This document shows, one piece after another, positions 6,393 through 15,710 of a DNA stretch of 46,685 nt. The notes under the pieces are model-generated. The model searched no databases. It saw only the letters and a program-made list of their open reading frames with translations, and was not told the origin of the DNA. Source of the DNA: an uncultured Clostridia bacterium (GTDB lineage Bacteria > Bacillota > Clostridia > TANB77 > CAG-508); assembly GCA_947624525.1 (NCBI GenBank), contig CANQKT010000006.1:1-46685 (forward strand), read 5' to 3'. The position numbers were made by a program, and so were the translations under genes. Numbering within the stretch: position 1 is the stretch's first letter; every line of letters starts with the position of its first letter.

Positions 6393-7130
6393 ATGAGTGA
6401 TAAATTATTAGAAATTAAGGATTTAAATGTAAATGCAGAAGAAAAACAAATTTTAAAGGGAATAAATTTAACAATAAATAAAGGAGAAATACATGTAATA
6501 ATGGGGCCAAATGGTTCTGGTAAATCAACAACTGCAAATGCTATATTGAATAATCCTGTATATACAAAAACACAAGGAAACATAGTATTTGATGGACAAG
6601 ATATAACAAATTTAAAAACAGATGAAATCGCAAGAAAAGGCGTCTTTATGTCTTTTCAATTGCCAGAAGAAATACCAGGAGTTTCTGTTACTAATTTCTT
6701 AAAATATGCAAAAAATAAGGTAACTGGAAAACCAGTTAAAATTTTTCAATTTAAAGATGAATTAAAACAGTATATGGAATCATTAAATATGAAACCTGAA
6801 AATATGGAAAGAAGCTTAAATGTTGGTTTTTCAGGTGGAGAAAAAAAGAAAAATGAGATTCTTCAAATGCTAGTATTAAATCCTAAATTAGCTATTCTTG
6901 ATGAGACAGATTCTGGACTTGATGTTGATGCAATAAAAACTGTTTCTAAAGGAATTGAAATGTTTAAAAATGATGAAAATGCAGTGTTGATTATTACTCA
7001 TAATACTAAGATTTTGCATAGCTTGAAAGTTGATTATGTACATGTTTTAATTGATGGGAAGATTGTAAAAACTGGAACACAAGAATTGGCAAAAGATATT
7101 GAAGACAATGGATATAGTCAATATAAGTAG
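6393..7130 (+). CDS. sufC: Fe-S cluster assembly ATPase SufC
   Basis: 245 residues, the usual length. This soluble ABC ATPase powers the SufBC2D scaffold, where clusters are built. Walker A is GPNGSGKST at residues 38-46; the Suf-type signature SGGEKKKNEILQM lies near 149-161; Walker B LAILDETDSGLD lies near 168-179, with the E-T-D-S-G-L-D string typical of SufC; H-loop THN is near 204. ATG follows AAGGA of the duplicated leader. It is first in sufC-sufB-sufD and about 160 bases downstream of the DtxR-fold gene, so iron or Fe-S responsive control is likely but not demonstrated. Confidence 0.97.
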   Translation: MSDKLLEIKDLNVNAEEKQILKGINLTINKGEIHVIMGPNGSGKSTTANAILNNPVYTKTQGNIVFDGQDITNLKTDEIARKGVFMSFQLPEEIPGVSVTNFLKYAKNKVTGKPVKIFQFKDELKQYMESLNMKPENMERSLNVGFSGGEKKKNEILQMLVLNPKLAILDETDSGLDVDAIKTVSKGIEMFKNDENAVLIITHNTKILHSLKVDYVHVLIDGKIVKTGTQELAKDIEDNGYSQYK

Positions 7131-7197
7131 AAAAAAATTAGAAAAAGAAATTACACAATAGAGTAATAAAAAAATCAACTTTTGAAAGGAAACAAAA

Positions 7198-8598
7198 ATG
7201 TCAAAGACAAAGATTGAAGAAGTAAATAGAAATATTTATGATATAAAAAATAAAGATGAATATGATTTTAAAATAAAAAAAGGTTTAACGAAGGAAATCA
7301 TAGAAGAAATATCTAAACAAAAAAATGATCCAGAATGGATGAAAGAGTTTAGATTAAAAGCATTGGAAACATATGATAAACTTGAATTACCAACATGGGG
7401 TCCAGATATTTCTGAATTGAATATGGAGGAAATTGCAACATATGTTAGACCTAAAACTAAATTAAATAGTTCTTGGGATGATGTACCAGATGATATAAAA
7501 GATACTTTTGATAAATTAGGAATTCCAGAAGCGGAAAAAAGCTCACTTGCAGGTGTTGGAGCTCAGTATGATTCAGAAGTTGTGTATCATAGTATGAAAG
7601 AAGAATTAATTGCACAAGGTGTTGTTTATACAGATATGGAAACAGCTGTAAGGGAATATCCTGATCTAGTAAAATCACATTTTATGAAATGCGTTCCTGT
7701 AAATGACCATAAATTTGTTGCTTTACATGGAGCTGTTTGGTCAGGTGGGTCTTTTGTATATGTTCCCAAAGGAGTAAAAGTTGACATTCCACTTCAATCA
7801 TATTTTAGACTTAATTCACCTGAATCTGGGCAATTTGAGCATACATTGATTATAGTTGATGAAGGCGCAAGTTTGCACTTTATAGAAGGATGTTCAGCAC
7901 CAAAATATAATAAAGTTAATCTACACGCAGGATGTGTAGAATTATATGTAAAGAAAAATGCATATTTGCGATATTCAACAATAGAAAACTGGTCAAAAAA
8001 TATGCTTAATCTAAATACTAAAAAAGCCATAGTAGAAGAAGGAGCTCAAGTTGATTGGGTAACAGGTTCATTTGGTTCAAAAATATCAATGTTATACCCA
8101 ATGAGTATATTAAATGGAAAAGGTGCAAAAACAGAATATACAGGAATTTCATTTGCAGGAAAAGGTCAAAATTTAGACAATGGATTTAAAGTAATTCATA
8201 ATGCTCCAAATACATCAAGTGTAGTAAATGCAAAATCAATCTCAAAAAATGGGGGAAAATGCACATATAGATCATTAGTACGAATTACAGAAAATGCAAA
8301 AAACTCAAAATCATCAGTCTCTTGTGATTCTTTAATGTTAGATGATTACTCTATATCAGATACAATTCCTGTAAATGACATTAGAACAGATGAAGTAGAA
8401 TTTTCTCATGAAGCTAAAATAGGAAAAATCTCAGACAAAACTATATTCTACCTGATGAGTAGAGGCCTATCAGAAGAAGATGCAAAAGCCATGATTGTAA
8501 GAGGCTTTGCATACCCTATATCTAAAGAACTACCAGTAGAATATGCTGTTGAGATGAACAATTTAATTAACCTAGAACTTGAAGGTGCCATTGGCTGA
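7198..8598 (+). CDS. sufB: Fe-S cluster scaffold subunit SufB
   Basis: 466 residues; ATG after GAAAGGAAAC. SufB forms the right-handed beta-helix scaffold with SufD and SufC on which persulfide sulfur and iron become a cluster. Family segments present include LPTWGPDISELN near 62, YHSMKEELIAQGV near 130, HGAVWSGGSFVYVPKGV near 180, IEGCSAPKYNK near 229, and ISDTIPVNDIRTDEVEFSHEAK near 395, followed by FYLMSRGLSEEDA near 420 and the conserved C-terminal helix. Nothing is truncated. It lies 67 bases after sufC and 55 bases before sufD. Confidence 0.97.
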   Translation: MSKTKIEEVNRNIYDIKNKDEYDFKIKKGLTKEIIEEISKQKNDPEWMKEFRLKALETYDKLELPTWGPDISELNMEEIATYVRPKTKLNSSWDDVPDDIKDTFDKLGIPEAEKSSLAGVGAQYDSEVVYHSMKEELIAQGVVYTDMETAVREYPDLVKSHFMKCVPVNDHKFVALHGAVWSGGSFVYVPKGVKVDIPLQSYFRLNSPESGQFEHTLIIVDEGASLHFIEGCSAPKYNKVNLHAGCVELYVKKNAYLRYSTIENWSKNMLNLNTKKAIVEEGAQVDWVTGSFGSKISMLYPMSILNGKGAKTEYTGISFAGKGQNLDNGFKVIHNAPNTSSVVNAKSISKNGGKCTYRSLVRITENAKNSKSSVSCDSLMLDDYSISDTIPVNDIRTDEVEFSHEAKIGKISDKTIFYLMSRGLSEEDAKAMIVRGFAYPISKELPVEYAVEMNNLINLELEGAIG

Positions 8599-8653
8599 TC
8601 AATTGGGGACGCCCACCTGCAAAAGCATAAAACCAAAACGAAAGGATTTCAAA
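8599..8653 (+). other. sufB-sufD spacer with REP-like TTGGGGACG
   Basis: The 55-base spacer contains TTGGGGACGCCCACC, unlike the AT-rich surroundings. The 9-mer TTGGGGACG recurs after xerD near 37745. It ends with AAAGGA, eight bases from the sufD ATG. It may be a fragment of a REP-type element. Confidence 0.3.
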
Positions 8654-9718
8654 ATGAAAAATATAAAATTAAATGAAACACCAGTCAGAACTTCTAGAAA
8701 CTTTAACATAAATAACATAAAACTTGAAAACATAAAAATTCCCAATACATTAAAGGAATTCAAAAATGTTACAGTTTCAGAAATAGGCTCTAAAATAAAA
8801 ATAGGCTCAAATATAAATAAATTCAATTTAACATATGGCTTAGGAGAATTTTTTGTAAACCAAATAAATGAAAATTCAAATTATAAAGCTAATATTGTTA
8901 TAGATAGCAAAACAAGTAAAGAAGTCAAGATTGAATTTGATTTTAATTCAGAAAATGATAGCTTGGCTGAAAACCTTGAAATTACTGCAAACGAAGAAAC
9001 AAATTCAACCATAATTCTAAAATATGAATCAAAAACAAATATCGAAGCATATCACAATGGTATTATTAGAACAGTAGCTAAAAAGAATAGTGTATTAAAC
9101 ATAATAATATTGAATTTATTAAATGAATTGTCAAACAATTTTATTAGTATAGAAAATCATTTACATGAAAATGCAAATGTAAATTATTATATTATTGATT
9201 TTGGCGGAAAAAATAGTATTACAAATTACTATTCAAATATACTAGGAGAGAATGCAAATAATAAATTAAATACTATATATATAGGCAGAAAAAATCAATT
9301 ATTCGATTTAAATTATATAGGTGAACTTAGAGGTGAAAAGTCAAACATAGATATAGAAGTGCAGGGTGCATTAAAAGACGAGGCTAAGAAACATTTTAAA
9401 GGAACAATAGATTTCAAAAAAGGTTGTAAAAAAGCAACTGGAAATGAAAATGAAAATTGTATATTATTATCAGAAAAAGCAAAATCTCTTGCTTTACCAA
9501 TGCTCTTATGTTCTGAGGAAGATGTTGAGGGAAATCATAGTAGCAGTGCAGGAAAAATTGGAGAGAAAGAACTGTTCTATATAATGAGTAGAGGCTTCGA
9601 GATGAAGGAAGCTATGAAACTTATGGTGAGAGCAAGATTTAATGGCTTTTTAGAAAAAATAAAAAATGAAAATTTAAAATTAAAGGTGCTGGAAGAAATT
9701 GATAAAAGATTAGAATAA
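8654..9718 (+). CDS. sufD: Fe-S cluster assembly protein SufD
   Basis: 354 residues from ATG 8654, chosen because AAAGGA precedes it by eight bases and because the frame upstream runs through the sufB end and a GC-rich spacer. SufD is the SufB paralog that completes the SufBC2D scaffold and assists iron entry. The central part is rich in short beta strands as expected for the beta-helix; the C-terminus carries the SufB/SufD motif (HSSSAGKIGEKELFYIMSRG near 296-315, then an alpha-helical tail). Divergence from SufB is large, as normal for Clostridia. It is followed by an oppositely oriented membrane-protein cassette. Confidence 0.93.
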   Translation: MKNIKLNETPVRTSRNFNINNIKLENIKIPNTLKEFKNVTVSEIGSKIKIGSNINKFNLTYGLGEFFVNQINENSNYKANIVIDSKTSKEVKIEFDFNSENDSLAENLEITANEETNSTIILKYESKTNIEAYHNGIIRTVAKKNSVLNIIILNLLNELSNNFISIENHLHENANVNYYIIDFGGKNSITNYYSNILGENANNKLNTIYIGRKNQLFDLNYIGELRGEKSNIDIEVQGALKDEAKKHFKGTIDFKKGCKKATGNENENCILLSEKAKSLALPMLLCSEEDVEGNHSSSAGKIGEKELFYIMSRGFEMKEAMKLMVRARFNGFLEKIKNENLKLKVLEEIDKRLE

Positions 9719-9741
9719 TAAAACAAAAATAAAATAAAAAA

Positions 9742-9764
9742 TTCCTCTCGCATTGCGAGAGGAA
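9742..9764 (-). terminator. Terminator of the antisense membrane-protein gene
   Basis: Read on the minus strand, TTCCTCTCG pairs with CGAGAGGAA around a short loop and is followed by TTTTTTATTTT. It lies just after the stop at 9772, and can also form on the plus strand downstream of sufD without a good T run. Confidence 0.85.
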
Positions 9765-9771
9765 ACCGTCT

Positions 9772-10074
9772 TTACTTCAGCTTTTTATTGCAGTCCCAAT
9801 TGGAATCAGCAATAATAAACATTACCAGTGGGATTACCATAATGGGTATCACGGGTAAGCATATAAAGCTTAAGATACACATTAACCTAACAAGAGCTCT
9901 GCTAATCCCATCTACTGTTAAGTTAATAGTCCGGTTTTTTCTAGTTGGTACCATAAAATCATCAATGATCATGGTTCCAACAAAAACCAAAAGTAAAAAC
10001 GGATGGATTAAGATCTCCAAAAGGGAGATCACTTCGGTTAGCCGTAATACGGCTATGAAGAATTTTTTGAACAT
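9772..10074 (-). CDS. Orphan membrane protein in antisense orientation between sufD and sufS
   Basis: 100 residues; ATG at 10074 preceded by AAAGGAGA. Two or three hydrophobic stretches (about 16-38 and 65-90) and a basic loop (PTRKNRT near 44) indicate a small polytopic inner-membrane protein. The sequence has more C and G than its neighbours and uses codons such as CTC, CGG and GGG that are rare nearby, which suggests transfer. It has its own promoter, ribosome site and terminator, so it is a complete one-gene cassette. The plus-strand frame over the same bases lacks a ribosome site. No family is recognised. Confidence 0.7.
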   Translation of the reverse strand: MFKKFFIAVLRLTEVISLLEILIHPFLLLVFVGTMIIDDFMVPTRKNRTINLTVDGISRALVRLMCILSFICLPVIPIMVIPLVMFIIADSNWDCNKKLK

Positions 10075-10106
10075 AGGTGTGTTCTCCTTTCTAATGTATA
10101 TAACAT

Positions 10107-10135
10107 ATTATACACCAAATTTCCAAGAAAGTCAA
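10107..10135 (-). promoter_or_regulatory. Promoter of the antisense membrane-protein gene
   Basis: On the minus strand TTGACT (10135-10130) and TATAAT (10112-10107) are 17 bases apart, about 33 bases before the ATG. Confidence 0.75.
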
Positions 10136-10152
10136 ATAACTCTACCAATTGG

Positions 10153-10158
10153 TATAAT
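10153..10158 (+). promoter_or_regulatory. Possible extended -10 promoter for sufS-sufU-mnmA
   Basis: TGGTATAAT is an extended -10 box about 80 bases before sufS; no good -35 is seen. It also overlaps an ACCAATTGGT palindrome. Confidence 0.45.
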
Positions 10159-10236
10159 AATTGCATTTAATTAACTATTTCAAAATTATTAAACAATAAA
10201 TCAAATTAATTATAATTTTTAAATGGAGGAAAAATA

Positions 10237-11457
10237 ATGAAACAAGAAGAAATAATAAAAGATTTTCCACTTTTACAAAATCGAAAAATAACATATCTAG
10301 ATAGTGGAGCAACTACGCAAAAACCAGTTCAAGTACTGAATGCAATAAATGAATACTATAAAAAACAAAACGCAAATCCACATAGAGGTGCATATTCCAT
10401 AAGTATCGAATCAACAGAAAGTTACGAAAATACTAGAACAAAAATTGCACAATTTATTAATGCAAGAAACAGAGAAGAAATTATATTCACAAAAAATGCA
10501 ACTGAAGGCTTTAATTTAATTGCATATTCATATGGTTTGGAAAATTTATCAAAAGACGATGAAATAGTGATTTCTATAATGGAACATCATTCAAATTTGG
10601 TTCCATGGCAAAAGGTCGCTAAGAATACAGGTGCAAAATTGAATTATATGTATATAAATGATAAATATGAATTATCTGACGAAGAAATTGAAAGTAAAAT
10701 TACAAATGATACAAAAATAGTGGGAATCACACATGTATCAAATGTTTTAGGAACAATAAATAATGTGGAAAAAATAGTAAAATATGCACATAAAAAAGGT
10801 GCAGTAGTTGTAGTAGATGCGTCACAAAGCATACCTCATATGAAGATTGATGTTCAGCAATTAGATGCAGATTTTTTAGTATTTTCAGGCCATAAATTGT
10901 TAGCACCTTTGGGAATAGGAGTACTATATGGAAAAAAAGAATTGTTAAACAAAATGACTCCATTTCTAATGGGTGGAGACATGATTGAGTATGTGTATGA
11001 ACAAGACACAACTTTTGCTCCATTACCAAACAAGTTTGAGGCAGGCACTCAAAATGTAGAAGGTGTAATAGGTCTTGGTGCAGCTATAGATTATATTCAA
11101 AATATAGGTTATGAAAATATAAAGAAAATTGAAGAAGATGTTGTTTCATATGCTATAGAAAAATTATCAGAACTAAAATTTTTGACCCTATATATTACGC
11201 CAAACAAGGAGAAACATTCGAGTGTAATTTCCTTTAATATAAAAGGAATTCATCCACATGATGTTGCAAGTATTTTAGATAATAATGGAGTATGTGTTCG
11301 TTCAGGAAATCACTGTGCACAACCGCTTATGAGATTTTTAGGAATTGATTCTACATGTAGAGCTAGTTTTTATATTTATAATACCAGAGATGATGTTGAT
11401 AAACTTGTTGAAGCCTTGAAAAAAACCTATAATATGTTTAGCAAATATATTAACTAA
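10237..11457 (+). CDS. sufS: Cysteine desulfurase SufS
   Basis: 406 residues; ATG after GGAGG. This PLP enzyme removes sulfur from L-cysteine as an enzyme persulfide and passes it to SufU. Seen: TYLDSGATTQKP near 19, a cofactor-binding EHHSNLVPWQ near 122, the PLP lysine in SGHKLLAPLGIG near 218-229, and the catalytic cysteine in RSGNHCAQP near 355-363, the group II (SufS) form. Length and all key residues are intact. It is separated from sufD by the antisense cassette and may use its own promoter; sufU follows after 72 bases. Confidence 0.96.
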   Translation: MKQEEIIKDFPLLQNRKITYLDSGATTQKPVQVLNAINEYYKKQNANPHRGAYSISIESTESYENTRTKIAQFINARNREEIIFTKNATEGFNLIAYSYGLENLSKDDEIVISIMEHHSNLVPWQKVAKNTGAKLNYMYINDKYELSDEEIESKITNDTKIVGITHVSNVLGTINNVEKIVKYAHKKGAVVVVDASQSIPHMKIDVQQLDADFLVFSGHKLLAPLGIGVLYGKKELLNKMTPFLMGGDMIEYVYEQDTTFAPLPNKFEAGTQNVEGVIGLGAAIDYIQNIGYENIKKIEEDVVSYAIEKLSELKFLTLYITPNKEKHSSVISFNIKGIHPHDVASILDNNGVCVRSGNHCAQPLMRFLGIDSTCRASFYIYNTRDDVDKLVEALKKTYNMFSKYIN

Positions 11458-11473
11458 AAAAATTATATAAAAA

Positions 11474-11522
11474 GGTTTATAGGTACAACCATAATTAAAA
11501 ACCTAAATATATTATATAAGGA
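11474..11522 (+). promoter_or_regulatory. Duplicated suf leader element, copy B (before sufU)
   Basis: This 49-base segment matches 6338-6385 before sufC. AGGTTT pairs with AAACCT and an inner GGT with ACC, followed by the same AT-rich stretch and AAGGAG ribosome site. It lies inside the sufS-sufU spacer with no recognisable promoter, which suggests it acts in the mRNA rather than at transcription start. Confidence 0.65.
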
Positions 11523-11529
11523 GAAGAAA

Positions 11530-11961
11530 GTGGAAGATTTAAGTGATGTTTATAATGAATTAATAATGGAACATAGTATGAATTCATATAATAAAAAGAC
11601 TCTAGAACATGCGGATTTTTGCGAATTGGGGCATAATCCTAATTGTGGTGACGAAATTACTCTAGAATTAAAACTTAATGAGAATATAATTGAAGACATG
11701 GCTTTCAACGGTCATGGCTGCGCAATTTCCCAAGCATCCACCTCGATCATGATAGATACCTTGAAAGGAAAGACCGTAGAAGAAGCAAAAGAAATAGTCA
11801 AGACTTTTATTGAAATGATAAAAAGAGAAACAACAGATGAACAAGAATTAAAAAAATTAGAAGATGCAATTGCTTTTAAAAATATATCAAATATGCCTGC
11901 TAGAGTAAAGTGTGCATTACTAGCATGGCATACTCTAGAAAATATTTTTGAAAAATTATAA
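11530..11961 (+). CDS. sufU: Sulfur-transfer zinc protein SufU
   Basis: 143 residues; GTG start eight bases after AAGGAG. SufU binds zinc and accepts persulfide sulfur from SufS, the Gram-positive counterpart of SufE. The expected ligands are present: C39 and D41 in NPNCGD, C64 in HGCAISQAS, and a third cysteine near 129 in ARVKCALLAW. The 18-residue insertion separating SufU from IscU-type scaffolds is consistent with the KTFIEMIKRETTDEQELKKLE region. The stop is followed at once by the mnmA region. Confidence 0.95.
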   Translation: MEDLSDVYNELIMEHSMNSYNKKTLEHADFCELGHNPNCGDEITLELKLNENIIEDMAFNGHGCAISQASTSIMIDTLKGKTVEEAKEIVKTFIEMIKRETTDEQELKKLEDAIAFKNISNMPARVKCALLAWHTLENIFEKL

Positions 11962-11985
11962 ATGGAAAAAGAAAGGATTGTAAAA

Positions 11986-13038
11986 ATGGAAAACAAAAAA
12001 GTCTTATTAGGAATGAGTGGTGGTGTAGACAGCAGTGTGTCTGCATTACTACTTAAACAGCAGGGTTATGAAGTGATTGGTTCGACTCTAGAGTTATTCG
12101 CTGGAAGTAGCTGTTGTAATATAAATACATATATTGATGCAAAAAACGTATGTAATTCAATAGGAATTCCACATTTTACATATGATTATAAAACAGAGTT
12201 TAGAAAATATGTTATAGATGATTTTATTGACTGTTATGCTAATTGTAGAACACCTAATCCTTGTATTGAATGTAATAAATACATGAAATTCGGATTAATG
12301 TATGAGAAAGCTAAAGAACTTGGCTGTAATTATATTGCAACAGGTCATTATGCTAAAACTGAATATAGTGAAAAATACAAACGTTGGGTATTAAAAAAAT
12401 CAAAGGCAGGAAAAAAGGATCAAAGCTATGTTTTATGGAATATACCTAAAGAGTTAATTGAACATGTGTTATTCCCATTAAGTGATTTTGAGAGTAAAGA
12501 TGAAATAAGGCAGATTGCTAAAAACAATAATTTAAAAGTTGCAAATAAGCCAGACAGTGAAGATATATGTTTTGTACCAGATGGAAATTATAAGAAATTT
12601 TTAGAAAATAATTCAAACATAAAACCAAAAATAGGAAATATAGTGAACTCAAAGGGAGAAATATTAGGAACACACACCGGTTTATATAATTATACTATAG
12701 GTCAAAGAAAAGGTCTGGGAATATCAAACTCAGTTCCATTATTTGTTTTAGGATTTAATAAAATCAAAAATGAAGTAATAGTTGGAGAGGAAAACGAATT
12801 ATATAAAGATGAAATTCTTGTAGGTGATATTAATTTACTATTAGTGGATGAGATAACAACACCAATAGAAGTTGAAGTAAAAACTCGATATTCTTCAAAA
12901 GTAGCAAAAGCAAAAATAATTCAAGAAAATGATAAAATAAAAGTTAAATTCGATGAACCACAAAGAGCAATAACACCCGGGCAATCAGCAGTATTCTATA
13001 TGGATGATATTGTTTTAGGTGGAGGGAAAATTTTGTAA
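11986..13038 (+). CDS. mnmA: tRNA-specific 2-thiouridylase MnmA
   Basis: 350 residues from ATG 11986, preceded by AAAGGA at eight bases; an in-frame ATG at 11962 abuts the sufU stop and lacks a ribosome site. MnmA activates U34 of Lys/Glu/Gln tRNAs with ATP and inserts sulfur. PP-loop SGGVDSS at 11-17, first catalytic cysteine in CRTPNPCIEC near 88-97, second in DICFVPDG near 194, and a C-terminal beta barrel (RYSSKVAKAKI; PGQSAVFY) are all present. Its position after sufS-sufU fits a shared sulfur supply. A promoter for the next gene begins at the stop. Confidence 0.93.
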   Translation: MENKKVLLGMSGGVDSSVSALLLKQQGYEVIGSTLELFAGSSCCNINTYIDAKNVCNSIGIPHFTYDYKTEFRKYVIDDFIDCYANCRTPNPCIECNKYMKFGLMYEKAKELGCNYIATGHYAKTEYSEKYKRWVLKKSKAGKKDQSYVLWNIPKELIEHVLFPLSDFESKDEIRQIAKNNNLKVANKPDSEDICFVPDGNYKKFLENNSNIKPKIGNIVNSKGEILGTHTGLYNYTIGQRKGLGISNSVPLFVLGFNKIKNEVIVGEENELYKDEILVGDINLLLVDEITTPIEVEVKTRYSSKVAKAKIIQENDKIKVKFDEPQRAITPGQSAVFYMDDIVLGGGKIL

Positions 13039-13045
13039 AAACCAT

Positions 13046-13074
13046 TTGACAAAAATCGTAACTTAATAGATAAT
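13046..13074 (+). promoter_or_regulatory. Promoter of glgP
   Basis: TTGACA at 13046-13051 and GATAAT at 13069-13074, 17 bases apart, about 70 bases before the ATG. Confidence 0.7.
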
Positions 13075-13142
13075 ATGTATATGAAAAAAAGAGAAATTTT
13101 ACACAAAAGAAATCGTAAATACACAAAGGAGGAAATGTAGTA

Positions 13143-15710
13143 ATGTATGTTTTTAATAAAATTACAGTTACACCACAATTACCAGAAAGAATAAAAGATT
13201 TATCAAAAATTGCAAATAATTTATGGTGGTCTTGGAATACAGAGTTTTTAAGATTATTTAAAAAAATTGACATAGACTTATGGGAAAGAGTAGAGAGAAA
13301 TCCGGTAAAATTTTTGAAACTAATATCTCAGGAAAAATTAAACGATATATTACAAAATAATAACTTTTTAAAACAGTATGATGAAATATTAGAGAACTTT
13401 AATAATTACATGAATAGTAAAAATACATGGTTTTCAAAAAAATATCCAAATAACAAAAAGGACTTAATAGCGTATTTTTCTGCAGAATACGGATTAGATG
13501 AAATAGTTCAGATTTATTCAGGTGGACTAGGAATTTTATCTGGAGATCACTTAAAATCTGCAAGTGACTTGGGAATTCCTCTAGTCGCAGTGGGACTACT
13601 ATATAAAAATGGTTATTTTCACCAAAAAATAAATGCTTATGGTGAACAGGAAACCGAATATAGAAATTTAGATATATCATCTTTACCAATGAAAGAAGTA
13701 AAAGATGATAAAAAACAAGATCTTTTAATTGAAGTTAAATTACCAAAAGGAAACTTGTATTTAAAGGTTTGGAAAATTAATGTTGGAAGAGTTACACTAT
13801 ATTTACTAGATTCAGATAATGAAAATAATACAGAAGAATATAGAACAATAACATCAACCCTATATGGAGGAAATCAAGAAACTAGAATTCAACAAGAAAT
13901 TGTACTTGGTATGGCAGGTACTAAATTACTAAAAGTTCTTGGCTTAAATCCAACTGTATATCATATGAATGAAGGGCATTCATCATTCTTAATTTTGGAA
14001 TTAATAAATGAAATTATGCAAGAAAAACAGGTATCATTTAATATTGCAAAAGATATTGTATCATCAAAAACTGTATTTACTACCCATACTCCTGTTCCAG
14101 CAGGTAATGACATTTTCCCAACAAGTTTAATTGAAACATATTTTAGTGGTTTATGGGATAAGTTTGGAATATCAAAAGAAGAATTCTTAAGACTTGGAAT
14201 GGCTCCAAATGCAAAAATACAGACTAGTGGATTTAACATGGGAATTTTAGCTTTAAAAGTTTCTGGAAAGAAAAATGGTGTTAGTAAACTACATGGTGCT
14301 GTGTCAAGAGAGCTATTTGCAGATGTTTGGCCAAATATAATAGCGCATGAATCGCCAATAACCTATGTGACAAACGGAATTCATACATGTAGTTGGCTTG
14401 CTCCAAATTTAAAAAAATTATATAACAAATATTTAATTCCGTTTTGGCAAGATATGATTTACGATGATAACGTATGGAAAGGGATAAAAAATATACCAGA
14501 TAAAGAATTGTGGGATGCACATGTTGATAGAAAAAGAAAATTGTTAGCATTTATAAAAGATAATACAGCTGAAAGATTAAAAAGAAATGGATATACATAT
14601 GATGAAATATCAAAAGTAGTTTCCGGACTAAATCCAAATGCATTAACAATAGGATTCGCAAGGCGTTTTGCTACATATAAAAGGGCAACTTTAATTTTTA
14701 GGGATTTAGAAAGAATAACTCAAATTCTAAACGATTCAGAAAGACCAGTTCAATTGATATTTGCAGGAAAAGCTCATCCCGCAGATAAAGAAGGACAAGA
14801 TTTAATTAAATTCATAAATGAGATATCAATGAAGCCACAGTTTAAAGGAAAAATTTTCTTTTTAGAAGATTACGATATAGGGATGTCTAGATACCTAGTC
14901 AGTGGTGTTGATGTATGGCTAAATAATCCAAGAAGACCAATGGAAGCATCTGGTACAAGTGGTCAAAAAGCATCTGTAAATGGTGTAATAAATTTCAGTA
15001 TTTTAGATGGTTGGTGGGCTGAAGGTTATAATACTAATAATGGATGGAAGATAGGTGTAAACTCAAATTATGATAATTATGAAATACAAGATAATGACGA
15101 TAGTGAAAGTATTTACAACACCTTGGAGAAAAAGGTAATTCCAAGTTATTATAATAAAAGTGATAAGGGTTATTCAGATTCTTGGTTAAATATGATGAAG
15201 GAATCAATTATTTCAACAGGAGGGAAATTTAGTACTTCAAGAATGCTAACAGATTATGTTGATAAATTATATATGCCATTATGTAATTTGACTAATAAAT
15301 ATTATACTAATATAGAAGATGTTACTGAATTCAATGAATGGAAAAAAATGGTATTAGAAAGATTCGATAAAATTGTCATAACACAAGAAAATAATGTTGA
15401 TAATGAGACTATTGATGCTGGTAAGATTATAAAAGTAAAGTGTAAGGTAAAGTTACCTGAGATAGATCCGGAAAATATTCAGGTTGAGGTTTATTATGGT
15501 CAGATTGAGGATAATGGTATTGTGAGCAATGTGACAATAATACCAATGCTTTTAAAGGAGTCTAATGAGGATGAGAATTTGTATACGTATGAGGCACAAG
15601 TTGAGCTTACAACTGGTGGGGATTATGGGTATACATTTAGAGTTATGCCTAAACATGAGATGATTTTGGATGCAGAGAATTTGAATTTGGTTAAGTGGAT
15701 TGAAAAATAG
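13143..15710 (+). CDS. glgP: Alpha-glucan phosphorylase
   Basis: 855 residues; ATG after AAAGGAGG. It releases glucose-1-phosphate from glycogen or maltodextrin using PLP. The N-terminus (LPERIKDLSKIANNLWWSWN) is the DUF3417 segment of the shorter, bacterial/archaeal phosphorylase type. Also seen: AEYGLDEIVQIYSGGLGILSGDHLKSASDLG near 115-145, HMNEGHSSFL near 278, FTTHTPVPAGND near 313, YVTNGIHTCSW near 408, and the PLP-lysine segment GTSGQKASVNG near 600-610. The last 250 bases are richer in G and T than the rest. No other glycogen genes lie nearby. A hairpin repeat starts directly at the stop. Confidence 0.95.
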   Translation: MYVFNKITVTPQLPERIKDLSKIANNLWWSWNTEFLRLFKKIDIDLWERVERNPVKFLKLISQEKLNDILQNNNFLKQYDEILENFNNYMNSKNTWFSKKYPNNKKDLIAYFSAEYGLDEIVQIYSGGLGILSGDHLKSASDLGIPLVAVGLLYKNGYFHQKINAYGEQETEYRNLDISSLPMKEVKDDKKQDLLIEVKLPKGNLYLKVWKINVGRVTLYLLDSDNENNTEEYRTITSTLYGGNQETRIQQEIVLGMAGTKLLKVLGLNPTVYHMNEGHSSFLILELINEIMQEKQVSFNIAKDIVSSKTVFTTHTPVPAGNDIFPTSLIETYFSGLWDKFGISKEEFLRLGMAPNAKIQTSGFNMGILALKVSGKKNGVSKLHGAVSRELFADVWPNIIAHESPITYVTNGIHTCSWLAPNLKKLYNKYLIPFWQDMIYDDNVWKGIKNIPDKELWDAHVDRKRKLLAFIKDNTAERLKRNGYTYDEISKVVSGLNPNALTIGFARRFATYKRATLIFRDLERITQILNDSERPVQLIFAGKAHPADKEGQDLIKFINEISMKPQFKGKIFFLEDYDIGMSRYLVSGVDVWLNNPRRPMEASGTSGQKASVNGVINFSILDGWWAEGYNTNNGWKIGVNSNYDNYEIQDNDDSESIYNTLEKKVIPSYYNKSDKGYSDSWLNMMKESIISTGGKFSTSRMLTDYVDKLYMPLCNLTNKYYTNIEDVTEFNEWKKMVLERFDKIVITQENNVDNETIDAGKIIKVKCKVKLPEIDPENIQVEVYYGQIEDNGIVSNVTIIPMLLKESNEDENLYTYEAQVELTTGGDYGYTFRVMPKHEMILDAENLNLVKWIEK

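Noticed and set aside
9788..10174. Plus-strand ORF over the antisense membrane gene
   Set aside because: No ribosome site or promoter in that direction, while the minus-strand gene has all signals.
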